This document shows, piece after piece, positions 51,302-60,000 of a stretch of 64,000 nt of DNA (position 1 is the first letter of the stretch; every line of letters starts with the position of its first letter). The stretch spans positions 1,054,001-1,118,000 of the forward strand of contig NZ_SMGP01000003.1 of NCBI RefSeq assembly GCF_004339745.1. Direction: 5' to 3'. The position numbers and the translations under genes were made by a program. Source of the stretch: Paraburkholderia sp. BL9I2N2. Lineage in GTDB: Bacteria > Pseudomonadota > Gammaproteobacteria > Burkholderiales > Burkholderiaceae. Under the pieces are notes generated by a model, which worked only from the letters and a program-made list of their open reading frames with translations, had not been told where the DNA came from and ran no database searches.

Positions 51302-52486
51302 TCAGACGCGCTCGTACAGCGTCACGACGCACGCGCCACCCAGCCCGACGTTGTGTTGCAATGCGAGCCGTGCGTTGGACACCTGGCGCGCGTCCGCGGT
51401 GCCACGCAGCTGCTGGACCAGCTCCACGCATTGCGCAATGCCGGTCGCGCCCAGCGGATGCCCCTTCGACAGCAGGCCACCCGACGGGTTGGTCACGAAC
51501 TTGCCGCCATACGTGTTGTCGCCATCGACGACGAACTTCTCCGCGTCACCTTCCGCGCAGAGACCCAGCGCTTCATAGGTCAGAAGCTCGTTGTGCGCGA
51601 AGCAGTCGTGCAGTTCGATCACGTCGATGTCTTGTGGGCCGATGCCCGCCTGGTCGTACACCTGGCGCGCTGCCGCCTTTGTCATTCCGACACCTGCGAC
51701 CTCGCGCATGTCGCGGCTCTCGAAGGTGGCACGGAAATCAGTTGTCATCGCCTGCCCGGCGATCTTCACCTGACGGTTCAGGCCATGCTGGTGCGCGAAC
51801 TGCTCCGAGCAGATGATCGCCGCTGCGGCACCACTGGTAGGCGGGCACGCCATCAGCCGCGTCATCACCCCTTCCCACACCATCGGAGAGGCCATGACCT
51901 CGTCTTCGGTGACGATGTTGCGGAACACCGCGAGGGGATTGTTAGCAGCGTGACGGCTTGCCTTCGCGCGGATCTTTGCGAACGTCGAAAGCTTCGTGCC
52001 GTACTGCTTCATGTGCGCAAGTCCTGCGCCGCCGAAATAGCGCAATGCAGGCGGCACTTCTGTCGCGCCAACCAGGTCCTCCGCTATCGTGTCGAAATGA
52101 TCGAACGGCGACGGACGGTCCTTGAAAATCGTGCCGAGCGCACCTGGATTCATCTGCTCGAAGCCGAGTGCGAGAACGCATTCCGCCGCGCCGCTCGCCA
52201 CGGCCTGACGGGCGAGATAAAGTGCCGTCGAACCCGTCGAGCAGTTGTTGTTCACGTTGATGACCGGCACACCGGTCATGCCGACTTTGTAGAGCGCGCG
52301 CTGGCCAGCGGTTGAATCGCCGTACACGTAGCCGACATAGCACTGCTGTACCTGCGAGTAGCTAATGCCCGCGTCGTCCAGCGCGGCAGCTGTCGCCCGT
52401 GCGGCCATCTTCGGATAGGGTTCGTTCGCACCGGGCTTGGTGAAGGGGATCATGCCGATGCCGGCTACGTAGACATCTCGGCTCAT
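51302..52486 (-). CDS. SCPx-like thiolase (lipid-transfer protein family)
   Basis: A 394-residue thiolase of the sterol carrier protein x type. The nucleophile is Cys82 in NNNCSTGSTALYLARQ, a segment nearly identical in style to human SCPx. The other landmarks are ELHDCFAHNELLTYEALGLC and GGLLSKGHPLGATGIAQCVE (second Cys/His). SCPx thiolases cleave 3-oxoacyl-CoAs with alpha-methyl branches. The N-terminal open frame upstream of the ATG at 52486 belongs to a ligase remnant. Bacterial relatives often act with a DUF35 OB-fold partner; none is seen here. Confidence 0.92.
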   Translation of the reverse strand: MSRDVYVAGIGMIPFTKPGANEPYPKMAARATAAALDDAGISYSQVQQCYVGYVYGDSTAGQRALYKVGMTGVPVINVNNNCSTGSTALYLARQAVASGAAECVLALGFEQMNPGALGTIFKDRPSPFDHFDTIAEDLVGATEVPPALRYFGGAGLAHMKQYGTKLSTFAKIRAKASRHAANNPLAVFRNIVTEDEVMASPMVWEGVMTRLMACPPTSGAAAAIICSEQFAHQHGLNRQVKIAGQAMTTDFRATFESRDMREVAGVGMTKAAARQVYDQAGIGPQDIDVIELHDCFAHNELLTYEALGLCAEGDAEKFVVDGDNTYGGKFVTNPSGGLLSKGHPLGATGIAQCVELVQQLRGTADARQVSNARLALQHNVGLGGACVVTLYERV

Positions 52487-52518
52487 GGTGTGCTCCGCGA
52501 TAAATCGGTTAAAAAAAG

Positions 52519-52713
52519 TCATGCAACGTTGCCAGCGCGGCGGTTCCAGAATGGCTCGCGCAAGCACGTCTTGAGTACCTTGCCCGCGCCGGACAGCGGT
52601 AACTCGTCGACGAACTCGACGCTGCGGGGACACTTGTAGCTGGCAATCAGCGTCTTGCAGTGATTGATGACGTCATCGGCTGAGCGAACGCGTGTCAGGT
52701 TCTGTACCCATCG
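52519..52713 (-). pseudogene. C-terminal remnant of an acyl-CoA ligase
   Basis: The minus strand reads (stop at 52519) VRSADDVINHCKTLIASYKC then PRSVEFVDELPLSGAGKVLK then TCLREPFWNRRAGNVA. This is the final AMP-binding-enzyme subdomain, with the catalytic Lys in GAGKVLK. It has about 60 residues out of some 520, and nothing of the rest of the gene is present upstream. A large deletion removed the ligase from inside this operon. A complete acyl-CoA synthetase remains at 60001 and may supply the activity. Confidence 0.75.
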
Positions 52714-52761
52714 AACTATCGCTCATGGCTCAGGGTGCCTTTAATGGGCCGGACATCGGCT

Positions 52762-53907
52762 TTACACCAGGCTGCGCGCAATGATCAGCTTCTGGACATG
52801 GCTCGTGCCTTCGTAGATTTTGCAGACACGCACGTCGCGGCTATAGCGCTCGACCGGGAAGTCCGTCAGGTAGCCGTAGCCGCCATGAATCTGGATGGCG
52901 TCCGAGCACACCTTTTCAGCGATCTCGCTCGCGAACAGCTTGGCGATCGACGCTTCCTTCGAGCATTCGATGCCTTCCGCACACAGACGCGCTGCGTGCA
53001 GTGAGTACTGGAAGGCAATCTCGACCTGCGCGGCCATATCGGCGAGATCGAAGCTCACGCCTTGCAGTTCCGCAATTGGGCGGCCATAGGCCTCACGATC
53101 CTTCGCATACGCGACAGCAGCGTCGAGCGCAGCGCGTGCAACGCCAGCCGCGATGAATGCAATGCCGATGCGGCCGTCCGACAACCCGGACATGACGAGG
53201 CGATAGCCTTCACCTTCCGGGCGCAGCAGGTTCTCGCGCGGCACGCGAAAGCCTTCGAGAGAAATCGCTGCCGTATGTGCGGTGTGCTGGCCAAGTTTGC
53301 TTTCGATGCGAGTGACGGTGTAACCCGGCTGCTTCGGATCAATGATGAAGGTACTCGCGCCGCGCTTGCCTGCGTCCTTGTCCGTCAGCACGAAGGCGAT
53401 TGCAACGCCCGCTTCGCTGCCGTTCGAGACGAACTGCTTCGCGCCGTCGAGAACGTAATGGTCGCCGTCGCGGCGGCCCGTTGCGCGCAGCGCGGCGGTG
53501 TCGGAGCCGGCCTGCGGCTCGCTCAGCAGGAATGCGCCGATCGATTCGCCACGCGCCATGGCCGGCAAATAGCGGCGCTTCTGCTCCTCAGTGCCGTGTG
53601 TGGCGATACACAGCGCCGTGAAGTTATGCACGTGCAAAATCGTTGCCAGGCCCGCATCGGCGCCCGCGAACTCGTATTGCGCAAGGCAGAACTCGACGAC
53701 GCCCGCGCCCACGCCGCCGTACTCTTCCGGAACGAGCATGCCGAGAAAGCCAAGCTCCGCGAGCTGCTTCAGTTCGGCGTGCGGCCATGCCGACGTGCGG
53801 TCCCGCTTCGCGGCGGTCGGCGCGATCACCTCCTCGGCGATGCGGCGCGCCGAGTCGCGAATCATGATCTGTTGCTCGGTAAGAAATGCTGTGGATGTGT
53901 CTGCCAT
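52762..53907 (-). CDS. acyl-CoA dehydrogenase (complete, short/branched-chain type)
   Basis: A 381-residue acyl-CoA dehydrogenase. The catalytic Glu is in IYEGTSHVQKLIIARSLV at the C-terminus. Substrate and FAD motifs are FLLSEPQAGSDTAALRATGR and GAKQFVSNGSEAGV. The Glu position and GGYGYLTDFPVERYSRDVRV match short-chain or branched-chain members. It is divergent from the TetR gene at 54203 and begins the minus-strand degradation group. ATG at 53907 chosen, as the further 34 codons upstream lack the family start. Confidence 0.92.
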   Translation of the reverse strand: MADTSTAFLTEQQIMIRDSARRIAEEVIAPTAAKRDRTSAWPHAELKQLAELGFLGMLVPEEYGGVGAGVVEFCLAQYEFAGADAGLATILHVHNFTALCIATHGTEEQKRRYLPAMARGESIGAFLLSEPQAGSDTAALRATGRRDGDHYVLDGAKQFVSNGSEAGVAIAFVLTDKDAGKRGASTFIIDPKQPGYTVTRIESKLGQHTAHTAAISLEGFRVPRENLLRPEGEGYRLVMSGLSDGRIGIAFIAAGVARAALDAAVAYAKDREAYGRPIAELQGVSFDLADMAAQVEIAFQYSLHAARLCAEGIECSKEASIAKLFASEIAEKVCSDAIQIHGGYGYLTDFPVERYSRDVRVCKIYEGTSHVQKLIIARSLV

Positions 53908-54202
53908 GGTTGTCTCCGTAATCCGGATGCTTCGATCGCCGTTCTGAATTCTCGCTCCGCAACGTGGAACATGCCCGATTGCACGCCGTTGACCCACGTT
54001 GATGAACACATTTTCTACTATAAAGTTAATTCTTATTCTTATAGGTCAAATTGTCAATCTGAAACTCTCCTTCCTTTGTCGGAATGGCCCGATCAGGCGA
54101 TAGACTGCCCTTCTCAGAGCCTTTCCTGCTGCCGTTAGAGCACGATCAAAGCCAGTTCGACTGCGTGGTAAGATGCGTTGAATCAGAACGGGATCCTTCA
54201 TC
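53908..54202. promoter_or_regulatory. divergent control region of ACAD and TetR genes
   Basis: A 295-base spacer, AT-rich at 54010-54065. It contains ATTTTCTACT at 54010-54019, the same 10 bases found inverted at 57291-57300 in the other divergent control region of this island. A related form, AATTCTACTT, occurs inverted at 58562-58571. These are candidate sites for the TetR regulator encoded at 54203. Confidence 0.5.
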
Positions 54203-54907
54203 ATGGCTTCGACTACGCGCAAATCTCCCACCCTCCGAAAATCGAAAGAGTCTTCCCCGCGGTGGAAAGACGCGCTGCCGTCGCGCGAAGATCTGCAAAA
54301 GCTCAAGAAAACCGCTTTGATCCGCGCGGCGGGCCAGGCTTTCAAGGCGAAGGGGTTTCACAACACGTCCCTTGACGACGTGGCCGAGGCGCTAAACGTC
54401 ACCAAGGCAGCGCTGTACTACTACGTGAAGGGCAAGCGCGAGCTACTGTTCGAAACGCAGACGCTCGCACTCGACATGGGTGACATTGCACTGGAGGAAG
54501 GCCGGTACGGCAAGACCGGGCTCGAAAAGCTCGAACAGACAATCGGCCGGTTCATCGTGCTGGTGACAGACGATTTCGTTTCGCACGCGTTCGTGTCCGC
54601 GCTCGACGACATGCTGCCCGAGCATCAGGAAATCGTCCGCAAGCGCCGCCGCGCTTTTGATCTGCGTATCAGGGAATACATCCAGGAGGGCATCGAAGAT
54701 GGTTCGATCGCGCCTTGCGAGCCCAAGCTGGCCGTGGCATGGCTGATGGGCTCGATTAACTGGATTCCGAGCTGGTTCAATCCAGAGGGCGATCACGGCC
54801 CCGAGGCGATCGCAGAGGTGTTTGTCAACTTCATGTCGCACGGACTCGCGACCGGATCCGCGAAGATCCGCACCCGTCCGCGCAAGACCTCCGTGAAAGC
54901 AGCCTAG
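54203..54907 (+). CDS. TetR-family regulator of the acyl-CoA island
   Basis: A 234-residue TetR protein. The helix-turn-helix (residues about 55-78) reads TSLDDVAEALNVTKAALYYY, and the ligand domain runs to about 205. A basic N-terminal arm of about 30 residues precedes it. Such AtuR/PsrA/KstR-like repressors usually respond to acyl-CoA intermediates. Its location between the two catabolic arms and its divergent position from the dehydrogenase gene support it as the local regulator (inference). Confidence 0.88.
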   Translation: MASTTRKSPTLRKSKESSPRWKDALPSREDLQKLKKTALIRAAGQAFKAKGFHNTSLDDVAEALNVTKAALYYYVKGKRELLFETQTLALDMGDIALEEGRYGKTGLEKLEQTIGRFIVLVTDDFVSHAFVSALDDMLPEHQEIVRKRRRAFDLRIREYIQEGIEDGSIAPCEPKLAVAWLMGSINWIPSWFNPEGDHGPEAIAEVFVNFMSHGLATGSAKIRTRPRKTSVKAA

Positions 54908-54997
54908 ACGTTTCGAACGCCTCCAGGCAGACGGCGCGCAACGGAGCGCGTGCGCACATGTGCCGCCCGGGAGCCGTTGATTTTCTCTGCAAGTCGC

Positions 54998-56350
54998 TCA
55001 ATGCTGCCTGACAAGCGGCGGCGGGAAATACTGACCTGCCGCCACGTCGATCGCCGGGCCATATAGCCGGAACGTGAGGTTGTAGTTCGTGCCAGGCTGC
55101 GTGGGCAGCCAGTTCGATTCGGGGACGCCGTCAGGACGGGCGGGACCGAACGCGAGCGTGACGGAGCCGTCCGCATTGGGCTGCACGCGCGACTGCCGGT
55201 TGAGCGCATAACGCCCCAGCTGATTCGGCACCACCTTGTAATGAGTCGAATCGACTTCGGTGACCGACCAGAAGTAGCGCGCGAGACTCTGCGGCGGTGC
55301 ATCTTTCGGGTAGGTCTGCGTATAGGTCGCGCTGCCGTCCAGATGCGGCATGCCGTAGAACGTCACCTCGGTTCGGGTGTTCGCCCAGATACCGACGAGA
55401 TCGACAATCGTCCGGTCGAGGTAGTCGCTTCCATAGTGGCCAAAGGTCATGGGCCGGACCCAGCCATTGCCAGTCGGCCCGAGCGTTTTCATCCGCTGCG
55501 CAAGCGCCGGCAGCGCCTGCCGGGCGATCACGTCGTCCACCCGCGTGCGTCCCGCTGCGTCCGATTGAACCAGAGCTGCCACTGCCCTTACCTTCTCACG
55601 AACCTCGTCCATGCCAGGCGCGAGGTCCGGCTGGCCGTCCAGAACCTGCTTAGCGAAGTCGAACGCTTCAGCTCGCGGCAAACGTGCGTTCGTGAAGAGA
55701 GGCACCTCGATGGGCGCTTCAATCCGGGGCTCACCGAGCGGCGTCAAGCGGAATTCATGCTGCAAACCTGTAGCCTGCGCCGGATCGTCGCCGGGCTCGA
55801 TGCGCGCGAGAACCCGCATCGTCCGGACCGGCAGATCGATGCGCAGTGCGTCGGCCGGCGGTGTCGCGCGCCCGCCCTTCAGACACAGCGCGTAGCGGCC
55901 ATAAGGCCGTTGGGCAAACGTGCGCTCGTTGATATTGAGCACCGTCTCTCCCCAGCCATCCAGCATCTGCCACGTGTAATAGCGTCCTTCGATACGCGGA
56001 ATGTCGAGCAGCACGCACGTCTTCTCGTCGAGAGCGACCCATGCTTCGGAATAGAGCACGTCGAGATTCGGGTTTGCCCATTCCACGCTGCCCGGCTTAC
56101 GGTGCACTATGTGGTTCCATTGAAACCCGTCTTTTTCGAAATCGAGACGTTGCTGACGCAGGACCAGCAACCGTCCAAGCAGGTAGTGGTAAGCATGGAC
56201 GACGTCGGTGTCGCTCACTGTGGCTCCGGGGTCTTGATCGGTCGCAACTGGCGGCGTCTGTTCGATTGGCACGCTCTTGCAACCGTCGAGACCCGCGAGC
56301 AAGGTCCACGCGAGCAGCGCCGCAGCGCTCACGCGAAATAGCTTCTGCAT
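54998..56350 (-). CDS. DUF1254/DUF1214 lipoprotein, copy 2
   Basis: A 450-residue paralogue of the protein encoded at 45748. The ATG at 56350 has GGAG seven bases upstream, followed by a signal peptide (residues 1-24, with LAGLDGC, a possible lipid Cys24). Shared blocks are NPNLDVLYSEAWVALDEKTC, RYYTWQMLDGWGETVLNINE and PESNWLPTQPGTNYNLTFRL. It is divergent from no one but convergent with the TetR gene. Presence of two copies flanking the thiolase-dehydrogenase group suggests a shared role in handling the lipid-like substrate. No enzymatic activity is known. Confidence 0.87.
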   Translation of the reverse strand: MQKLFRVSAAALLAWTLLAGLDGCKSVPIEQTPPVATDQDPGATVSDTDVVHAYHYLLGRLLVLRQQRLDFEKDGFQWNHIVHRKPGSVEWANPNLDVLYSEAWVALDEKTCVLLDIPRIEGRYYTWQMLDGWGETVLNINERTFAQRPYGRYALCLKGGRATPPADALRIDLPVRTMRVLARIEPGDDPAQATGLQHEFRLTPLGEPRIEAPIEVPLFTNARLPRAEAFDFAKQVLDGQPDLAPGMDEVREKVRAVAALVQSDAAGRTRVDDVIARQALPALAQRMKTLGPTGNGWVRPMTFGHYGSDYLDRTIVDLVGIWANTRTEVTFYGMPHLDGSATYTQTYPKDAPPQSLARYFWSVTEVDSTHYKVVPNQLGRYALNRQSRVQPNADGSVTLAFGPARPDGVPESNWLPTQPGTNYNLTFRLYGPAIDVAAGQYFPPPLVRQH

Positions 56351-56409
56351 TCTCGTCTCCATGAGTGGGGCGGCCGCAGCGCACATGCGAAAGCGGCCAC
56401 CCGGCCGAC

Positions 56410-57198
56410 TCAGCGGCCGGTGAACTGGGGTGCGCGTTTTTCCTGGAACGCGGCAAGCCCCTCGCGGATGTCTTCGCTGTGTTGGTGAAGCGCGGTCATC
56501 AGCAGTTCCTGGCGGAGCGCGACCTCGGCGGGCTGCTCGAGACCGTCGTTCACGAGCGTCTTCATTCGGCGCAGACCGAGCGGACTCTTGGCGGCCATCG
56601 TCTTCACGAGCGTGTCAACCACAGCATCAAGCTCCGCGTCCTCGACGACCTGATTGACGAGCCCTGCCGACTCCATCGACCCGGCCGAGACAAATTCGCC
56701 GGTGTACATCAGGTACTTCGCGCGCGTCGCGCCGATCTTGCGTGGCAGGCGGACCGAGCCGCCGCCGCCGGGCAGCAACCCATAGTTCGCATGCGCGTCG
56801 CCAAACCGCGCCGACTCCGCCGCGATCACCAGGTCGCAGCACAGCACCAGCTCAAGACCGCCCGCGAGCGCCATGCCGTTCACGGCCGCAACAACCGGCC
56901 GGGGAAAACGTTCGAGACGGTTAAGCAGCGCGAGCAGCGCATCGAGGAACTGGCTCGCGCCCGGCTGGTCGCCGTCGCGCTCGCCACGCACAAATTTCAG
57001 ATCGGCGCCCGCGCAGAACGCGCGGCCCGCGCCGGTCAGCACGACGACACGCGCGTCGTCTCGCTTCTCAGCTTCGTCGAGCGCCTGCTCGATTTCCCGA
57101 ACCATGTCGGGAGTAATCGCATTCATCGCTGTGGGGCGATTCAGCGTGATCCACATCGCGCCATGCCGTACCTCGGCGATAACGGGCATGTCCTGCAT
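56410..57198 (-). CDS. enoyl-CoA hydratase/isomerase-family protein with an altered second acid
   Basis: A 262-residue crotonase: oxyanion hole in FCAGADLKFVRG and LAGGLELVLCC. The first catalytic Glu is present (GGLELVL). The second, which reads PExxxG in hydratases, is DAHANYGLLPGGG here, so His/Asn replaces Glu and the protein may be an isomerase or a hydrolase-like variant. It is transcribed opposite to the CoA-racemase gene across 203 bases, with GAGGAAG before its start. It lies downstream of none of the dehydrogenase genes, so it may handle an unusual enoyl-CoA. Confidence 0.88.
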   Translation of the reverse strand: MQDMPVIAEVRHGAMWITLNRPTAMNAITPDMVREIEQALDEAEKRDDARVVVLTGAGRAFCAGADLKFVRGERDGDQPGASQFLDALLALLNRLERFPRPVVAAVNGMALAGGLELVLCCDLVIAAESARFGDAHANYGLLPGGGGSVRLPRKIGATRAKYLMYTGEFVSAGSMESAGLVNQVVEDAELDAVVDTLVKTMAAKSPLGLRRMKTLVNDGLEQPAEVALRQELLMTALHQHSEDIREGLAAFQEKRAPQFTGR

Positions 57199-57401
57199 GG
57201 TGTCTTCCTCCTGAAACAGTCTCGGTGTAAGCGCCGGGCGCTCGATTAGCCAAGCGTCAATTAAATTTCTAGTTTCTATACTAACTCAGCAGTAGAAAAT
57301 ATGCCAATATAGCGCTTCAACGAACCCGGCGCGGCGCATCGACAGACCATGCGCACGCGCATTGATTACGCGACCCGGTGGGGTCGCAGCAGGAGACACG
57401 T
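57199..57401. promoter_or_regulatory. divergent control region of ECH and racemase-like genes
   Basis: A 203-base spacer. The AT-rich part (57262-57305) holds AGTAGAAAAT at 57291-57300, the exact inverted copy of the site at 54010-54019, and a dyad AGTTTCTATACTAACT at 57271-57286 with 12 of 16 symmetric positions. These mark the likely TetR-controlled promoters. GCAGGAGACA precedes the racemase-like ATG. Confidence 0.5.
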
Positions 57402-58523
57402 ATGAGTTTGCCTTTGGAAGGTGTGCGCATCCTCAGTCTTGCCGAACAGTATCCCGGCCCGTTCGCCACGCTGGTAATGGCCGATCTGGGTGCCGACGTG
57501 ATCGTGGTCGAGCGGCCGCCCGCCGGCGACCCTGCCCGTCAGCTGCCCGACTTTCACGCCGCACTCAACCGCGGCAAACGTTCAGTCGGCGTCGACCTGA
57601 AAACCGACGCGGGACGCGCAGCGCTGCGCGAACTGATCTCTTCCGCGGACGTGCTGATGGAAGGCTTCCGTCCCGGCACGATGGCACGCCTCGGCTTCGG
57701 CTACGGCGATGTCGCGAAGCTCAATCCGCGCATCGTCTATCTGTCGATCTCGGGTTTCGGCCAGAACGGCCCGTATCGTGACCGGCCCGCGCACGATCTG
57801 TCGTATCAGGCAATCGCAGGCCTGTTGCATCGCCAGGCCGCCAGCGGCCAGATCGAAGCACCACCTGAGCTTGCGATTGGCGACCTCTCCGCTGCGATGT
57901 TCGCCGTCACAGGCTGTCTTGCTGCACTGCTCGAGCGCTCTCGCACCGGGCTCGGCCAGTATGTCGACGTGTCGATGACCGACGGCCTCGTGTCGTGGAT
58001 GAGCGTGTTCCTTTCGCCAGCGATGAACGGCGGACGCCTCGGCATGGCTGAAATCAACGCGCAGCCCGCTTACGGCGTATTCCGTTGCGAAGACGACCTT
58101 CTGCTGACGCTGTCAATCGCGCACGAAGACTGGTTCTGGGCCCCTCTATGCGAGCTTCTCGGCCTCACCGATATCGCGCAGGTAAAGAACGCCGAACGCG
58201 CACCGCGCGAAGCTGAACTTCGCGCCCGCATTTCTGAAGCGCTGCGGCATAGGCCGCGCGCTCAATGGGCGCCACTGCTCGATCAGGCGGGCGTGCCTTG
58301 GGCGCCGGTGAATAGTCTCGACGAAGTCGTGAATGACCCGCACTTCCGCGCGCGCGGCATGTTCTGCGAGGTTGACGAGCGCGACGGGCGTCGCGCCTGG
58401 CATGTTGCGCAGCCACTTGTCTTCAACGGCGTGCACCCCGGACCTACGCGCGGGGTACCCGCTGTCGGCGAGCATGACAACGAGTTGCTCGCGCACGCCG
58501 AAGACGCACAGACAGCCGGGTAA
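57402..58523 (+). CDS. alpha-methylacyl-CoA racemase-like class III CoA-transferase family protein
   Basis: A 373-residue member of the CaiB/racemase superfamily. It reads LEGVRILSLAEQYPGPFATL, NRGKRSVGVDLKTDAGRAAL, GFGQNGPYRDRPAHDLSYQA and LAIGDLSAAMFAVTGCLAAL. The racemase pair His131 and Asp161 is spaced exactly 30 residues apart, as for His126/Asp156 in the M. tuberculosis enzyme. The Asp of the transferase class (Asp132) is also present beside the His. Length and motifs favour alpha-methylacyl-CoA racemase, which inverts 2-methyl stereocentres so that oxidation can proceed. ATG at 57402 follows AGGAGACACG. First gene of the plus-strand group. Confidence 0.86.
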   Translation: MSLPLEGVRILSLAEQYPGPFATLVMADLGADVIVVERPPAGDPARQLPDFHAALNRGKRSVGVDLKTDAGRAALRELISSADVLMEGFRPGTMARLGFGYGDVAKLNPRIVYLSISGFGQNGPYRDRPAHDLSYQAIAGLLHRQAASGQIEAPPELAIGDLSAAMFAVTGCLAALLERSRTGLGQYVDVSMTDGLVSWMSVFLSPAMNGGRLGMAEINAQPAYGVFRCEDDLLLTLSIAHEDWFWAPLCELLGLTDIAQVKNAERAPREAELRARISEALRHRPRAQWAPLLDQAGVPWAPVNSLDEVVNDPHFRARGMFCEVDERDGRRAWHVAQPLVFNGVHPGPTRGVPAVGEHDNELLAHAEDAQTAG

Positions 58524-58561
58524 ACATGGACTTTTACCCTATCGACTATGCGTTTACTCGA

Positions 58562-58571
58562 AAGTAGAATT
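58562..58571. promoter_or_regulatory. third copy of the shared motif, variant
   Basis: AAGTAGAATT (58562-58571) differs from AGTAGAAAAT by small changes and is embedded in TTTACTCGAAAGTAGAA, a partial dyad, 44 bases before the thiolase ATG at 58615. It supports the idea of one regulator for the island, but the match is weak. Confidence 0.35.
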
Positions 58572-58614
58572 AGCCGCATCAGATAGCCTATCCTCAAACA
58601 ATCTGGGAATCAAA

Positions 58615-59853
58615 ATGAAAGACATCTATGTGGTTGGTGTCGGCATGACGCCGTTCGGCCGGCTACTCGACCAGAGCATCAAATCGCTGGTGCGCAATGC
58701 TACCGAAGCGGCGCTCAAGGACGCGGGCATCGAAAAGAGCGCTCTGGAAGCGGCGTTCTACGGTAATGCATCGCAGGGTCACATGGACGGTCAGCACATG
58801 ATTCGTGGCGAAATCGCGCTGCGAGACATGGGTATCGGCGGCATCCCGGTCGTGAACGTCGAGAATGCTTGCGCGAGCGGCAGCAGTGCATTCGTGCTGG
58901 CGGTCAACCATCTGCGCTCGGGCGCCGGGGACGTTGCGCTGGCTGTAGGCGCCGAAAAAATGTTTTCCGAAGACCGCGAGCGCATGTTCTCGGTCTTCGA
59001 CAGCGCACTCGATGTTTCGCGCGCGAAAGAAATTCACGCCGAGTTGTTGCGCATCGGCGAAGGCGTCGAGATTCCGGCTGGATCGACGTCGCCGAAGCCC
59101 TATAGCGTGTTCATGGACGTGTACGCGGCGTTCTCCCGCGCGCACATGAAACGCTTCGGCACCACGCAGCGCCAGATCGCCGCCGTGTCGGCGAAGAACC
59201 ACCGTCATTCGGTGCACAACCCGCTGTCGCAATACCGGGTCGCCTACACCGTGGAAGAAGTCCTGGCCGCGCCGCCCATTACCTACCCGTTCACGCTGCC
59301 GATGTGCTCGCCGGTGTCTGACGGCGCTGCTGCTGCCATCCTGTGCACGGCCGACGCGCTCAAGCGTTTGAACATCGATCCGAAACGCGCGATCCGCGTG
59401 CTAGCCTCGGTGGTCCAGAGCGGCACGGACCGCTCGCCCGACGACATCGAGCAGCATGTCACCGTGCAGGCATCGCGACGCGCGTACGAGCTGGCTGGCG
59501 TCGGTCCGAAGGACGTGTCGGTGGCGGAAGTGCATGACGCGACCGCGATGGGTGAGATCGTCCAGATCGAGAATCTCGGCTTCTGCGACTTCGGCGACGG
59601 CGGCCCGTTCTCCGAGCGTGGCGAAACGTCAATCGGCGGCCGGATCCCGGTCAACCCGTCGGGCGGCCTGGAGTCGAAGGGACACCCAGTCGGTGCGACG
59701 GGTCTCGGACAGGTGCATGAGCTCGTCACGCAGTTGCGCGGCGAAGCAGGCCCGCGTCAGGTCGACAACGCGCGGATCGCTGTCGCAGAGAACGGTGGCG
59801 GCCTGTATGGAATCGAAGAAGCAGTGGCCTGCATCACGATTCTGGCGCGCTAA
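58615..59853 (+). CDS. second thiolase of the SCPx/lipid-transfer type
   Basis: A 412-residue thiolase-fold protein. Nucleophile Cys86 in ENACASGSSAFVLAV, the second-site block VAEVHDATAMGEIVQIENLG, and GGLESKGHPVGATGLGQVHE. The His-containing blocks suggest a working thiolase, although the HDATAMGE variation from the SCPx gene at 51302 (HDCFAHNE) implies a different substrate or a carbon-carbon cleavage function. It is separate in the plus-strand group, 91 bases after the racemase-like gene. The ATG at 58615 follows no strong ribosome site (GGGAATCAAA). Confidence 0.9.
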   Translation: MKDIYVVGVGMTPFGRLLDQSIKSLVRNATEAALKDAGIEKSALEAAFYGNASQGHMDGQHMIRGEIALRDMGIGGIPVVNVENACASGSSAFVLAVNHLRSGAGDVALAVGAEKMFSEDRERMFSVFDSALDVSRAKEIHAELLRIGEGVEIPAGSTSPKPYSVFMDVYAAFSRAHMKRFGTTQRQIAAVSAKNHRHSVHNPLSQYRVAYTVEEVLAAPPITYPFTLPMCSPVSDGAAAAILCTADALKRLNIDPKRAIRVLASVVQSGTDRSPDDIEQHVTVQASRRAYELAGVGPKDVSVAEVHDATAMGEIVQIENLGFCDFGDGGPFSERGETSIGGRIPVNPSGGLESKGHPVGATGLGQVHELVTQLRGEAGPRQVDNARIAVAENGGGLYGIEEAVACITILAR

Positions 59854-60000
59854 TGCATCACTAAGGCATCACGGGCGAGCGCATCGCCGCGGCCTCTTTC
59901 GGGCTGCCGCATGCCGGCACCGGGAATGACCCGCTGCGCCGCCTATCATGAATGAAAAGGTAGCCGCCATGCACGGCTACGTCGACTCAAGGAGACTCAT

